Assembly (NCBI RefSeq): GCF_000428945.1
Contig: NZ_AUAX01000006.1
Location: 124,001-188,000, forward strand
Direction of reading: 5' to 3'
From: Hamadaea tsunoensis DSM 44101
GTDB lineage: Bacteria; Actinomycetota; Actinomycetes; Mycobacteriales; Micromonosporaceae
DNA: 64,000 nucleotides
In this document: positions 33,375-40,937 of the stretch, one piece after another
How positions within the stretch are numbered: position 1 is the stretch's first letter
Layout: every line of letters starts with the position of its first letter
Translations under genes and position numbers: made by a program
Notes under the pieces: model-generated
What the model was told of the DNA's origin: nothing
The model's input: only the letters and a program-made list of their open reading frames with translations
The model's database searches: none

Positions 33375-35738
33375 TCAGGCGCCGGTCAGCTCGTAGACCG
33401 TGACCGTGCCCTCGTGGTAGCGGACCTGCGCGTACTTGGTCAGGTCGGGTGAGACCGCGCCGGCCCGGTCGTCGGCGTACAGCCAGTGGGCGCCGTACTG
33501 CTGCTGGAGCCGGCCGACGACCTCCGCGGTCGGGTTGGTGAAGACCTGGTCGTTGATGCTCAGCCGCTCCAGGTCAGGTGCCGGCTGCTTGAAGTAGGGC
33601 AGTCCGTCCTTGCCGTGCGCGGCCTGCGTCGCCTCCTGGTATGCCCACCCCTCCAGCACCACGCGGTGTTCGGTGAGGCCGGAGACCCAGAACGAGCGGT
33701 TGATGCAGTTCGGCTCGGTGACCAGGTTCTCGCAGTGGATGTTGGTGGCCACGACGTCGTTCGCCGGGGCGTTCGCCGCCAGCCACTGGGCGGCACGCAT
33801 CTCCTCGGCGGTCACCCAGAACGAGCCCTTGCTGCCGGCGCTCGGTCCGTGGCCCTGCACAGCCGGCTTGACCGTGTAGTAGATCTCGTATCCGGCGCTG
33901 AAGAAGCCGAGGCCGAACAGGCACGTGACCATCACGACCGCGCCCTTGCCGGTCAGGACCGACGCCCGCGGGGTCAGCCGGGGCAGGACCCGCCACGCCA
34001 GCGCGCCCAGGCCGAGGATCGCGATGAGGCTGACCAGCGGCGCACCCAGCAGGTACGCCCAGTCGTGCTTCCAGCTGCCGCGCCCGCCCGGACCGTAGGA
34101 GTAGAGCACCTTGGCGAGCAGGCCACCGGCGACGAGTCCGCCGATCACGAAGATCCGGCGCTGCCGGGCCGGGGCGAGGTCGACGATGAGCCAGGCGCCG
34201 AGCACCGAGCCGGCGGCGACCGCCGAGTACCAGAAGTACAGCTCACCATTGGCGACGTGGCTGACCAGCAGCGCGGCTCCGAGCCCGCCGACGCTGGTGC
34301 CGGCGAGCAGCCAGGCGGCCGGATCGCGGCGGATCCGCGGCCGCAGCAGCGCGACGAGGCCGAGCAGCCGGGGCAGCTGGCTGATCAGGAAGCTCACGAT
34401 GAGCAGCGGGAAGAACAGCTTCGTCAGCGAGCCGACCGTTTGCAGGCTCGGCGGCAGGAAGCCCCCGGTGCCGGGGATCGAGCTCGACCCGATCACGTTG
34501 ATGTACTGCGCCTTGAACGTGAAGGCCGCGCCGAGCTGCAGGCCGGAGCCGGGCAGGCCGCCCGCGATGATCGGAGCCGCCAGCGCCAGTACGCCGACCG
34601 TCGCGGCCAGCGCGACGAGCAGTCCCTTCGGCGGCCGGCGGTGGATCATCCAGGCGGCGCCGGCGGCCGTCACCACGCCGCACAGCAGAACAGGGATCGA
34701 GCTGGACTTCGACCCGGCCGAGGCGAGCAGGAACACCGGGACCAGAACCCATGCCCGGCCCATGCGCTTGCCCCGGGCGACGTCCACGAGCAGGCTCGCC
34801 GTGACCACGAGGACCGGGATCGAGTAGGTCAGCGTCGGGCTGTAGGAGGCCAGGAGGCGTACCGGGTAGCTGCTGAAACGCGGCCAGATCACCGTGTCGG
34901 AGAACAGCATGGCGGCGGAGGCCGCGAGCGGGCCGCTCCACCACGCGCCGGTCACCTGCCGGGCGAGGCCGCAGATCACCAGTACGCCGGCCAGCACGAC
35001 CGGTGCCCACCACAGGCGCAGCAGGACGGTGGAGATCGGTACGCCGCTGATCAGGTGCGCGGTGGCCCGGTGCGCGTCGGAGAACCAGTGGTAGTGCAGC
35101 GCGACGCCGGCCATCTGCGGCTGCTGCGGAGTGATCGTCCGGCTCAGCTCGGCGCTGTTGGCCCAGTGGTAGTAGAGGTCTTCGAAGAGGCTGTGGGTCG
35201 CGGGCGGCAGCGGGTTGTTGCCCCAGAACACGACCGCGAACCAGCCGACCATCAGGGACATGATCCCGGCGACCGACCAGGAGAACGCGATCGGCAGCGG
35301 CCTGGGCTCCTCGATCCGCCAGAACCTCCGCAGCCGCGGAACGCCGGCGAACAGTGCCACGACCGGGATCGGCCAGGCCCACAGCCAGTGCTGCTGGCCG
35401 GTGCCGACGCCGAGCGCCCACATCGGCAGCTCGGCCACGAGACCGGTGATCGCGCCGAAGCCGATGTCCTCCGGCAGGTTGCCCCGGCTCCCACGGAGGG
35501 CCCGGAAGATCAGCGTTCCCGGCAGCACCACGCAGCCGGCCCAGTACGCGGCGTACCGGGCGATGTCGGTGGCGGGGGTGTTCGACCAGAGCAGCCCGAC
35601 GACCGTGACCGCGGCGACGATGAGCCACGGCAGCGTACGCGCGACCCACACCAGCGCGCCCGTCCCACCGGTACGCCCAGCCGGCGAGGTGAGGTCCGCT
35701 TCCGCACTGGTATCGGGCGCGTCGAGAACGGTGCTCAC
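33375..35738 (-). CDS. large polytopic membrane protein, unknown function
   Basis: The 787-residue protein has about 14 hydrophobic segments from residue 35 to 560 and a C-terminal soluble region of about 180 residues with paired cysteines (HCENLVTEPNC) likely outside the membrane. The layout resembles GT-C fold glycosyltransferase or polysaccharide-assembly proteins, but I see no DxD or other diagnostic motif that fixes the family. GTG at 35738 is set by GGAGGT with a 6-nt spacer. Confidence 0.8.
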   Translation of the reverse strand: MSTVLDAPDTSAEADLTSPAGRTGGTGALVWVARTLPWLIVAAVTVVGLLWSNTPATDIARYAAYWAGCVVLPGTLIFRALRGSRGNLPEDIGFGAITGLVAELPMWALGVGTGQQHWLWAWPIPVVALFAGVPRLRRFWRIEEPRPLPIAFSWSVAGIMSLMVGWFAVVFWGNNPLPPATHSLFEDLYYHWANSAELSRTITPQQPQMAGVALHYHWFSDAHRATAHLISGVPISTVLLRLWWAPVVLAGVLVICGLARQVTGAWWSGPLAASAAMLFSDTVIWPRFSSYPVRLLASYSPTLTYSIPVLVVTASLLVDVARGKRMGRAWVLVPVFLLASAGSKSSSIPVLLCGVVTAAGAAWMIHRRPPKGLLVALAATVGVLALAAPIIAGGLPGSGLQLGAAFTFKAQYINVIGSSSIPGTGGFLPPSLQTVGSLTKLFFPLLIVSFLISQLPRLLGLVALLRPRIRRDPAAWLLAGTSVGGLGAALLVSHVANGELYFWYSAVAAGSVLGAWLIVDLAPARQRRIFVIGGLVAGGLLAKVLYSYGPGGRGSWKHDWAYLLGAPLVSLIAILGLGALAWRVLPRLTPRASVLTGKGAVVMVTCLFGLGFFSAGYEIYYTVKPAVQGHGPSAGSKGSFWVTAEEMRAAQWLAANAPANDVVATNIHCENLVTEPNCINRSFWVSGLTEHRVVLEGWAYQEATQAAHGKDGLPYFKQPAPDLERLSINDQVFTNPTAEVVGRLQQQYGAHWLYADDRAGAVSPDLTKYAQVRYHEGTVTVYELTGA

Positions 35739-35876
35739 TGGACTACCTCCGTGCCGCATCGCGGCCATCGCCGGCGCATTGTGCAGAGCGACTCTACAAG
35801 GCCGCCTGCCTGGGGACATCCCTCGGCATCCGGGCGCTTCGCCGGTCAGGGCCGGTGTCGAACCACCGGGTCGGCA

Positions 35877-37214
35877 CTAATGCCTGACGGGACGGCCGAA
35901 CCAGAACGCGAGGGCGGCGTACCCGACGGCGACGCCGATCAGGGCGACGGCCGACTTGCCGTCCGCCGGAAGAGTGAGCGCGGCGAGGAAGAGACCGGTC
36001 ACCATGCACAGGTTGAACGCGGTGTCGTTGAGGCTGAAGATCCGGCCGCGGTAGTCGTCCTCGCACTCGTGCTGCAGCGTGGCGTCCACGATGATCTTCA
36101 TGCTCTGCGAGGCGATGTTCATGACCGCGGCCGCCACCAGGAGCAGCCCGGCGATGAACGGCAGGCCGAGGACCAGGATTGCGACGGAGATGCCGGCCAG
36201 CATGATCGTGATCCAGCGCTGGGCGCCGAAGCGGCGCGTCGCCGCCGGTGTGACCACGGCGGCGAGACCGGCGCCGACCGCCCCGGCGATCACGACCTGG
36301 CCCAGGGACCACAGCGACCGCGAGGTGCCGTCGGGCGTGTGCCGGCCGAAGTAGCGGCTGTAGAGCAGCAGCACCGCCAAGGTCAGGAAGCCGTAGAGCA
36401 GGCGGTGACCGGCCGTCAGCACCATCACCCGGGCGGCCCGCGGCCGGGCGGCCAGGTGGCGAAGGCCCCCGACCATCCCCCGCGCGACGTCGACGACCGC
36501 CGTCCAGACGCCGATCCGCGGCCGCTCCTCCTCGTCCGGCCCCAGCTGGCCACTGCGGAAGGTCGCGTACGCGAGCAGACCCGACGCGAGGTAGCCGACG
36601 GCCGCGATGCCGGCGATGCACGCGTACCCGTGCTGGGTGGTGTGGACCATGGAGGTCGCGATCATGGCAGCGGCCGAGAAGAGGCCGACCGAGAACATGA
36701 TCGTGCCGGCGGTCGTGGCGAGTGCGTTGGCGGTGACCAGGCGGGCGTCCTCGACCACCCGGGGCAGGGCGGCCGACAGGCCGGCGAGGAAGAACCGGTT
36801 CACGGCGATCACGAGAAGCGCGGCGAGCGCGAACCGCGGGCCCTGGTCGCCCGTCCAGATGAGGAAGAAGGCGGGGATCACGAGCAGCGCCCGGCCGAGG
36901 TTGGCCAGCGCGAGCGACGCGCGCCGGTCCCAGCGGTCGAGGAAGACGCCGACGAACGGCCCGAGCAGCGAGTACGGCAGCAGCAGGATGGCGAAGCCGG
37001 TGGCGATGGCCAGCGGGCTCGACTGCTTCGACGGGTTGAACAGCAGCGATCCGGCGAGGCCGGCCTGGAACCAGCCGTCGGCGAGCTGCGAGATCAGCCG
37101 GACGAGCAGGAGGTTGCGAAAGCCCCGCGACCTGAGGATCGCCTTGAGGTAGTGCCCGTCGACCTTGCGCTGCAGGTCGGCGTTGACAGCGGCGGACGTC
37201 GCGGGAGGCGGCAC
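35877..37214 (-). CDS. MFS transporter
   Basis: The 445-residue protein has 12 hydrophobic segments and the MFS loop between segments 2 and 3 (GVFLDRWDRRASLALANLGRA, about 89-109; here with LLPYSLLGPF before it), as in the MFS_3-like family of efflux proteins. Substrate unknown. It starts at GTG 37214. It lies 138 nt upstream of the large membrane protein on the same strand. Confidence 0.88.
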   Translation of the reverse strand: MPPPATSAAVNADLQRKVDGHYLKAILRSRGFRNLLLVRLISQLADGWFQAGLAGSLLFNPSKQSSPLAIATGFAILLLPYSLLGPFVGVFLDRWDRRASLALANLGRALLVIPAFFLIWTGDQGPRFALAALLVIAVNRFFLAGLSAALPRVVEDARLVTANALATTAGTIMFSVGLFSAAAMIATSMVHTTQHGYACIAGIAAVGYLASGLLAYATFRSGQLGPDEEERPRIGVWTAVVDVARGMVGGLRHLAARPRAARVMVLTAGHRLLYGFLTLAVLLLYSRYFGRHTPDGTSRSLWSLGQVVIAGAVGAGLAAVVTPAATRRFGAQRWITIMLAGISVAILVLGLPFIAGLLLVAAAVMNIASQSMKIIVDATLQHECEDDYRGRIFSLNDTAFNLCMVTGLFLAALTLPADGKSAVALIGVAVGYAALAFWFGRPVRH

Positions 37215-37346
37215 CCGACCAGAGTAAGTGACCGTCGCCCGGCTCGCCGAATACGCGGGGATCAGACCACCCGTGTCCGCATTCAGGGTGCTGTGCCCTT
37301 ACTGGAAGTTCACTGAACGTTCGCCGTCATCGGCCCGCGACGGTCG

Positions 37347-37850
37347 CTAGGCGAGGACCCACTTGAGGATGCGGAGCAGGCCCACCGCCGCGAGAGCGCC
37401 GACGATCACCATCGCGACGACCGTGTAGAAGCAGGGAATGCCCGCGCCGCGGGTCTTCGCCGGCGCGCGGTACGACCCCACCCAGATCTCCGGCGGCCCC
37501 GACTGCTCCGCCTCCGCGACCAGCGCGTCGAGGCGGCTGCGGGCCGGCGCCGACAACGCGTCCGGGTCGCCCGTCCAGCGCAGCAGCCGGACTCGCGCCC
37601 ACGGATCCGCGTGTACGCGGTGGAAGGCGGTCAGCTCGTCCGGGCGTACCTCGTCGGTGAGGAATCCCCAGCGGCCGGCCTCGGTCAGGTTGCCGGTCTG
37701 CCGGTAGACGGAGGCGAGCAGGCGGAACAGTTCCAGATCGTCCGGATAGGACGCGACCAGCGTACGCAGGCGCTGTGCGGCGAGATGGGTATGGCCGGCG
37801 GCGAGATCCCGCTTCACCCGGTCCAGGACGTCGGCTTTGGCCACCCACAC
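37347..37850 (-). CDS. DUF6584-type protein with C-terminal membrane anchor (copy 1)
   Basis: The 167-residue protein begins with a TPR-like helical region (VLDRVKRDLAAGHTHLAAQRLRTL... YPDDLELFRLLASVYRQTGN) and ends in one membrane helix (FYTVVAMVIVGALAAVGLL). The next gene encodes a paralogue with the same architecture. The family is common in actinomycetes, of unknown function. Start is GTG 37850; GTG 37844 is an alternative. Confidence 0.75.
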   Translation of the reverse strand: MWVAKADVLDRVKRDLAAGHTHLAAQRLRTLVASYPDDLELFRLLASVYRQTGNLTEAGRWGFLTDEVRPDELTAFHRVHADPWARVRLLRWTGDPDALSAPARSRLDALVAEAEQSGPPEIWVGSYRAPAKTRGAGIPCFYTVVAMVIVGALAAVGLLRILKWVLA

Positions 37851-37932
37851 ATGATCTGGGCTCGCGACTGTGCGCGCCAGGTGCCCATGTAACGAAACCG
37901 CAACGTGAGACGCCGATGTCTCGGAGCGACGC

Positions 37933-38415
37933 CTACGTCAGCCAGCCAACGATGGTCATCACACCGAGGACCGCCAGGGCGAGGACCGCTCCCCCGCCGA
38001 CCAGGGCGGCCGCGCTGACCAGAAACGGCCGCCGCTGCGGGACCGCCACCGGTACGCCGACCGGCAGCTCGGCAGCCGCCGCGGCGGCCAGCTCGGCGAG
38101 TCGCGTACGCGCGTGGTCGGTCGGTGCGAGGTCGGCCGAGCCTTCCCAGCGCAGCGCGCGCAACCGTTGCGCGGCGGACGGGAAGGCGCGCTCGAAGGCC
38201 GAGATCTCGGCGGGCTCGGTGCCCTGCGAGAGATAGTCCCAGCGACCGGCTTCGATGGCGTTACCGGTCATGCGGTGCACCGCGGCGAGCCGGTGCCGGA
38301 GATCCAGGTCATGCGGATGGACCGCGACCAGGCTGCTCAAGCGCTGGATCGCGGGCTGGGTACGGCCGTGCGCCACATCGACGTCGACCTTGTCCAGCAC
38401 GTATGCCTTAGCCAT
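37933..38415 (-). CDS. DUF6584-type protein with C-terminal membrane anchor (copy 2)
   Basis: The 160-residue protein aligns with its downstream neighbour through KAxVLDKV...A..RLSSLV..HP.DL.LR..LA.V.R.TGN..EAGRW, and ends with a membrane helix (PFLVSAAALVGGGAVLALAVLGVMTIV). The two genes are on the same strand 82 nt apart and look like an old tandem duplication. Function unknown. ATG 38415 begins MAKAYVLDKVDVD, parallel to VAKADVLDRVKRD in copy 1, which supports both starts. Confidence 0.75.
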   Translation of the reverse strand: MAKAYVLDKVDVDVAHGRTQPAIQRLSSLVAVHPHDLDLRHRLAAVHRMTGNAIEAGRWDYLSQGTEPAEISAFERAFPSAAQRLRALRWEGSADLAPTDHARTRLAELAAAAAAELPVGVPVAVPQRRPFLVSAAALVGGGAVLALAVLGVMTIVGWLT

Positions 38416-38481
38416 AAGCCCACTGTGACAGGCGCCCCACGGGGAGGTAAATACCTGGCGACCCTCGTTGATGCCATAGAC

Positions 38482-38516
38482 GACTATGAGCCGTCCCACA
38501 GGAACGGCTCATAGTC
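38482..38516. terminator. hairpin between ino1 and DUF6584 copy 2
   Basis: GACTATGAGCCGT (38482-38494) and ACGGCTCATAGTC (38504-38516) form a perfect 13-bp stem with a 9-nt loop, 22 nt past the ino1 stop on the minus strand. Confidence 0.75.
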
Positions 38517-38537
38517 GGTGTCAGCTGCCCGAACGCG

Positions 38538-39617
38538 TCAGCGCTCGACCTCGCCGCGGATGAAGGCCTCGACGGACTCGTGCGCGTCGTGGTCGCTGTA
38601 CTGGACCGGCGGCGACTTCATGAAGTAGCTCGACGCCGAGAGGATCGGGCCACCGATCTTGCGGTCGAGCGCGATCTTCGCGGCGCGGACCGCGTCGATG
38701 ATGACGCCGGCCGAGTTCGGCGAGTCCCACACCTCGAGCTTGAGCTCGGCATTCAGCGGAACGTCGCCGAACGCGCGGCCCTCCAGCCGGATGTAGGCCC
38801 ACTTGCGGTCCGACAGCCACGGCACGTGGTCGGACGGCCCGATGTGGACGTCGCTCTTGGCCAGCTCGTGCGGGACCTGGGAGGTGACCGACTGGGTCTT
38901 CGAGATCTTCTTCGAGACCAGGCGGGTCCGCTCCAGCATGTTCATGAAGTCCATGTTGCCGCCGAAGTTGAGCTGGTACGTGCGCAGCAGCTCGACGCCG
39001 CGGTCCTCGAACAGCTTGGCCAGCGCCCGGTGGACGATGGTCGCACCGACCTGCGACTTGATGTCGTCGCCGACGATCGGCAGGCCCGCGTCCTCGAACT
39101 TCTTCGCCCAGACGGGGTCCGAGGCGATGAAGACGGGCAGGGCGTTGACGAAGGCGCACCCGGCGTCGATGGCCGCCTGCGCGTAGAACTTGTCGGCCTC
39201 TTCCGAGCCCACCGGCAGGTAGGAGACGACGACGTCGACCTGCGCGTCCCGCAGCGCCTGCGCGACGTCGACCGGCTGCTCGTCGGACTCCTGCACCATC
39301 TCCTGGTAGTACTGGCCCAGGCCGTCGTACGTCGGACCGCGCTGGACACTCACGCCCACCGGCGGCACGTCGCACAACTTGATCGTGTTGTTCTCGCTGG
39401 CCACGATCGCCTCGGCCAGATCCTGCCCGACCTTCTTCGCGTCGACGTCGAAGGCCGCGACGAACTGGACGTCACGAACGTGGTAGCCGCCGAAGTCGAC
39501 GTGCATGAGACCGGGTACGCGCTCGTTGGGGTCGGCGTTGCGGTAGTACTCGACGCCCTGGACCAGGGACGAGGCGCAGTTGCCGACGCCGACGATGGCT
39601 ACGCGGACGGAACCCAT
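38538..39617 (-). CDS. ino1: inositol-3-phosphate synthase
   Basis: The enzyme converts glucose-6-phosphate to 1D-myo-inositol-3-phosphate with NAD, the first step to phosphatidylinositol and mycothiol in actinobacteria. The 359-residue product has the Rossmann motif [16 protein letters not shown] (about 5-20), the conserved [13 protein letters not shown] region, and [13 protein letters not shown] with [17 protein letters not shown] 39617 follows GGAGG with 8-nt spacing. The padR gene lies 20 nt upstream on the same strand, so the two are probably one operon under PadR control. Confidence 0.96.
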   Translation of the reverse strand: MGSVRVAIVGVGNCASSLVQGVEYYRNADPNERVPGLMHVDFGGYHVRDVQFVAAFDVDAKKVGQDLAEAIVASENNTIKLCDVPPVGVSVQRGPTYDGLGQYYQEMVQESDEQPVDVAQALRDAQVDVVVSYLPVGSEEADKFYAQAAIDAGCAFVNALPVFIASDPVWAKKFEDAGLPIVGDDIKSQVGATIVHRALAKLFEDRGVELLRTYQLNFGGNMDFMNMLERTRLVSKKISKTQSVTSQVPHELAKSDVHIGPSDHVPWLSDRKWAYIRLEGRAFGDVPLNAELKLEVWDSPNSAGVIIDAVRAAKIALDRKIGGPILSASSYFMKSPPVQYSDHDAHESVEAFIRGEVER

Positions 39618-39637
39618 CGTGGGTGCCTCCTTACTGT

Positions 39638-40291
39638 TCACTGCCGCCTCGGCGTCTGGCCAGGCGGGTCATCTTCGTGGCCCGGTTGGGCCGCGGAAGT
39701 CTCCGTGCCGGGGTCACCCGGCTGGTACGCGCGCTGCGCCGGCGGCCTGCCGGACCGCTCGTTCGCGATCAACTCCTCGAGCCAGCGCACCTCACGCTCG
39801 GCCGCGTCGAGGCCGTGCCTCTGCAGCTCCAGCGTGTACGCGTCGACGCGCTCGGCGGCCCGCGCGAGCACGTCGCGCAGTCCCTCCCGGCGCTCCTCGA
39901 CCTTGCGGCGGCGCCCCTCGAGAATGCGCAGCCGGATTTCCGTGTCGGTACGCGCGAAGAACGCGAAGTGGACCCCGAAACCGGGGTCGTCGTAGCTCTC
40001 CGGTCCGGTCTGCGCGAGGAGCTCCTCGAAGCGCTCCTTGCCCTCTGCGGTGATCTTGTAGACCACCCGGCCGCGCCGGCTGGTCAACGGGGGGACCAAC
40101 TCGTCGTCGGGCAGGGACTCCCCTGCCTCGGTGATCCAGCCGCTGGCCTGCAGCCGCCGGAGGGTCGGGTAGAGCGAGCCGTAGCTGATCGCGGCGCGCA
40201 TCGCCCCGATCTTGAGCGCGAGCTGTTTACGCAGCTCATAGCCGTGCATAGGGGCCTCGTGCAGGATGCCGAGGATCGCCATGTCCAGCAC
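39638..40291 (-). CDS. PadR-family transcriptional regulator
   Basis: The 217-residue protein has the PadR winged helix at the N-terminus ([59 protein letters not shown]) and a C-terminal coiled-coil dimerisation region (about 115-180) followed by a disordered tail. It is the homologue of the regulator next to ino1 in mycobacteria and Streptomyces. GTG 40291 has AAGGTGG just upstream. A 21-nt palindrome 22 nt upstream of its start is a likely operator, so it should repress itself and ino1. Confidence 0.92.
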   Translation of the reverse strand: MLDMAILGILHEAPMHGYELRKQLALKIGAMRAAISYGSLYPTLRRLQASGWITEAGESLPDDELVPPLTSRRGRVVYKITAEGKERFEELLAQTGPESYDDPGFGVHFAFFARTDTEIRLRILEGRRRKVEERREGLRDVLARAAERVDAYTLELQRHGLDAAEREVRWLEELIANERSGRPPAQRAYQPGDPGTETSAAQPGHEDDPPGQTPRRQ

Positions 40292-40312
40292 TTCGCCACC
40301 TTCCCGCCACTC

Positions 40313-40333
40313 GATGTATCGGGCCGATACATC
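40313..40333. promoter_or_regulatory. 21-nt palindrome, probable PadR operator
   Basis: GATGTATCGG and CCGATACATC flank a single central G as perfect inverted 10-mers. It contains ATGT...ACAT ends, the hallmark of PadR operators, and lies upstream of padR-ino1 where it would overlap the promoter. Confidence 0.7.
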
Positions 40334-40445
40334 TGTAGGTTAGAACGCCCGGATACTTCAGGGCAAGACAACCGGGCCGGTGGCCTTGATCACCGACAGT
40401 GACGGAGGTCGCGAGGGTCAAGATGACCCGTTACCCTTCCTAAGC

Positions 40446-40889
40446 ATGCGGACGCAGCGGCAGGTGGTCGATTTCGCGCTCCAGCGCCGGGCGCTGCTGC
40501 GGGATGTCTACGCCGGTCGAGTGGCGGTCCGCGAGGTCTGCGACGCGTCTGCCTATCTGCGGACGGCGGCCCGCTTCCACGGCGAGCCGACCGAGGACCT
40601 CTGCCCGATCTGCCGACGCGAATTTTTGACCCGCGTCCACTACATCTATGGTGATGAGCTGAAGCAATCTGCTGGTCAGGCGCGTACCCTGGCGGAGTTG
40701 ACCAGCCTGGCGACGACGTTGCGCGAGTTTCAGGTGTTCGTGGTGGAGGTCTGCCGCGGGTGCCAGTGGAACCACCTGGTGGAGCAGTTCCTCCTGGGCG
40801 ACGCCGGTACGCCGGAAGCTACGACGGGGACCGCACCGGCCGCCCCGGGCCGGAGGTCCTCGACGTCACGTCGCCGCCAGGCGATGTGA
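40446..40889 (+). CDS. DUF5318 family protein (zinc-ribbon-like)
   Basis: The 147-residue protein begins MRTQRQVVDFALQRRALLRDVYAGR and carries two Cys pairs, CPIC (about 58-61) and CRGC (about 102-105), likely a metal site. It matches the conserved small protein encoded upstream of ponA1 in mycobacteria (DUF5318). Function unknown. No ribosome-binding site; TACCCT (40432-40437) lies 8 nt before ATG 40446, suggesting a leaderless transcript. Confidence 0.85.
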   Translation: MRTQRQVVDFALQRRALLRDVYAGRVAVREVCDASAYLRTAARFHGEPTEDLCPICRREFLTRVHYIYGDELKQSAGQARTLAELTSLATTLREFQVFVVEVCRGCQWNHLVEQFLLGDAGTPEATTGTAPAAPGRRSSTSRRRQAM

Positions 40890-40937
40890 CAGTCCGACCA
40901 GGCGGTCCCCCCGCCGTGACCGGAACGGTGTAAAGAG

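Noticed and set aside
33486-37316. Plus-strand open frame of 1276 codons
   Set aside because: It runs antisense through two clear membrane-protein genes and encodes only Arg/Gln/Asp-rich sequence.
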